A DNA stretch of 64,000 nt, taken from assembly GCA_051294375.1 (NCBI GenBank), contig CM119265.1, positions 10,371,042 to 10,435,041 of the forward strand, given 5' to 3'. Positions 62,501-64,000 of the stretch are shown piece by piece. Under the pieces are notes generated by a model. It had not been told where the DNA came from, searched no databases, and saw only the letters and a program-made list of their open reading frames with translations. The stretch's first letter is position 1. The number at the start of each line of letters is the position of its first letter. A program made the translations under genes and the position numbers. Source of the DNA: Paraspadella gotoi (taxonomy: Eukaryota; Chaetognatha).

Positions 62501-63049
62501 ACTCTATAACTGGGACCCAATAACGACGAGACACCTTTGGCAGAACGTCTTCCATGTCGCGAATCTCGTTCTTTCTGACTCCGATTTCCTCCTTGATCTT
62601 CTTGAGATCGGCGAGGACGGATGCGTCTTTGTCGACGCCATCGCCGCCCGCGCCGTCGTCCGTCTCCTCCGTTTTTGACGCCTCAGAATTTCGCTACGAA
62701 GGATACAAACGAGGCGGGCGCCTCCTGAAATTTCCGAAACGCGAAAGCCTCCCCCCGGAGTCCCCCCCCCAATAGACTCACCCGATTTTCCTCGGCCAAG
62801 GCGAGCTTGAGCGAAGAGTGAATCTCCCGCAGACGACGAGATTGACGACCGATTCCCGCCTTGCACTTGGATTGAAGCGCTTCGATCTCCTCCACCTGCA
62901 AATTTGTGGCGTGGAGATATTTTTCAAAACGTATACATTATATTTATGAACCTTACCTTTGCTCGGTATTGCTTGTGCAGCTCTTCTAATTCTCCGAATT
63001 CGTCGCCGAGTTTCTCCCACTCAATTTTTATCTCATCCAATTTCGACAT
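59523..63049 (-). CDS. TMEM120: TMEM120 (TACAN family membrane protein)
   Basis: Nine exons in phase, 371 residues: 63049-62957, 62895-62782, 62693-62535, 61020-60900, 60820-60676, 60620-60545, 60448-60305, 60204-60082 and 59663-59523. The N-terminal 130 residues form a coiled coil ([19 protein letters not shown]). Then come [99 protein letters not shown] and [15 protein letters not shown], all family hallmarks, with six membrane segments. Human TMEM120A/B have been linked to adipocyte differentiation and debated mechanosensing, with a coenzyme A-binding fold. The intron 62534-61021 is packed with mobile DNA. Confidence 0.97.
61671..61926 (+). mobile_element. 255-bp element N, copy 2
   Basis: Near-identical to copies at 42362 and 62160. 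It is flanked by GATC on both sides (61667-61670 and 61927-61930). The ends are TTATGGCAAC and CCGCCACAG. It lies in a TMEM120 intron, antisense to the gene. Confidence 0.85.
62027..62122. repeat. Three direct copies of a 27-bp motif with 4-11 bp spacers
   Basis: GGCATAGGCGTTTGTCGTAG followed by CGTACCC occurs at 62027-62053, 62058-62084 and 62096-62122 without mismatch. The spacers differ (CAGG; AAAGTCGGCAG). It lies between N copies 2 and 3. A eukaryotic tandem array, not a CRISPR: spacers are far too short. Confidence 0.9.
62160..62414 (+). mobile_element. 255-bp element N, copy 3
   Basis: Same element, same orientation as copy 2 and about 235 bp downstream of it. It differs from copy 2 at only a handful of positions. 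No clear flanking duplication is visible here, so the two may derive from a segmental duplication. Confidence 0.85.
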
Positions 63050-64000
63050 TTTTCTTCTTTTTTAAAAAACGTCTCTTTTTTCTTTGTACATTGATCAATA
63101 ACAGTCGGACGCCGTGGGCAGTTTTAAGTTTAGGGGCGACCGACCATTACCAAAGAGAAGTCCAGTGCAATAATTACACTGAAAATGGATAATATAATGT
63201 AAAAAAATGTAGCTTAAGATACATAATATACCTTTTTAAGTAACTGGAATGACGAGAAGGACTACTCTAATAAAAAAAAAAAAAAAACATCTTCACGATC
63301 AATTACCAAGCATGATTGCAACGATTGAGCCCGTCGAAAAATTCTTTGGCATAAAAAAAAAATTATTAAAAACACCGATCGAAACCATGAAAATAATATA
63401 ATAAAGTATAAAGTAATATTAAAATATCAAATCCCGCCCTTCCGACACCGGGTGGCGAATTACATATTATTTCTTCATAATGGAAAGACGTGCGCGGTGA
63501 ATGGCAGAAAGGCAAATTCTTGGCCGTGAACAATCTATTAATCTACTATCTACGCAATAACAAACTGTAAAGGAAGGCAAATTGGACCGTTAAAAAAAAG
63601 ACCAACAAGGGAGAGACGCCTCGCAAAGCGGAGCGGACTCGCGATGCGAAAGCGGAAAGGCTTTGGCATGAATAACTGATTGACCTCACGAGAATAAACA
63701 ATGCTGTCGCCATCAGGATTAAGCGCAAAGAGAAGGCGTGGCCGTCGGCAGGGGGCGTTCTTAGAGAGGACAGCGCCCTCGCTCGAGAAGCGTTTCTCTG
63801 GATTATAATCGAACGCTTTCGTCTCCTTTCCCGTAAAATGTCAATCTTTGGCGGCGCGGTTGATTTACAGAGACATAGAAGTTTAAAAGGGGAAAATGGG
63901 TAAAACGTAAGGATTTTTTGCCAATGGTTAACGCTCCTACGAATTTTTTAAGTGCGAATCCGGTACATGTATGAAAAAATATTCGGTCAAAAAACGACCA
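63050..64000. other. Gene-free right edge (TMEM120 upstream region)
   Basis: Promoter and 5' UTR of TMEM120 should lie here. The sequence is AT-rich to 63540 and GC-richer at 63600-63850. Short open frames have no recognisable motif. Confidence 0.5.

Overview
The window is animal nuclear DNA. Genes are split by short GT-AG introns (two GC-AG introns appear likely), exons are GC-rich against AT-rich introns, and several genes are animal-type (KEAP1, a Dof/BCAP/BANK-type adaptor, TMEM120, CEP85, ARHGAP18/28). Compact genes with very diverged but recognisable sequences suggest an early-branching or otherwise divergent invertebrate, perhaps a sponge; that placement is a guess. No bacterial, organellar or CRISPR features were seen.

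Every recognisable host gene lies on the minus strand. From right to left: TMEM120 (63049-59523), CEP85-like (58208-48856), RAB6 (47693-46301), OXLD1 (44615-44067), a DBB-domain adaptor (43770-38660), two tandem paralogues of unknown function (37578-36511 and 34089-32598), KEAP1 (32328-28750), a SOCS-box protein (27462-24351), an ARHGAP18/28-type RhoGAP (about 22075-10971), an isolated 5' fragment of UTP15 (5849-5381), a low-complexity unknown (4850-2770) and a Cys/Pro-repeat unknown running off the left edge (1591 to below 80). Exon boundaries were read by hand and the splice phases of all listed models close, which is the main support for the coordinates.

The space between and inside the genes is filled with mobile DNA. 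A 5.2 kb DIRS-type tyrosine-recombinase retrotransposon (14739-19903) sits inside a TA-flanked inverted-repeat element (M1) inside a RhoGAP intron. Its internal complementary region still records the circular junction, and another M1 copy shows the empty site. Two further inverted-repeat families (P at 12105 and 34151; S with internal minisatellite at 7924 and 50572), a 255-bp element in three near-identical copies (N), a tRNA-derived SINE, and several hammerhead-ribozyme repeats of the Penelope-like type complete the picture.

The host genes are unrelated housekeeping and signalling genes: oxidative-stress sensing (KEAP1), Rho and Rab GTPase control, centrosome (CEP85), membrane (TMEM120), PI3K-type adaptor (DBB) and ubiquitin-ligase adaptor (SOCS box). 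There is no operon or shared pathway. No wholly new system was identified; the strongest leads are the mobile-element structures, the ribozyme repeats, and the unassigned genes.
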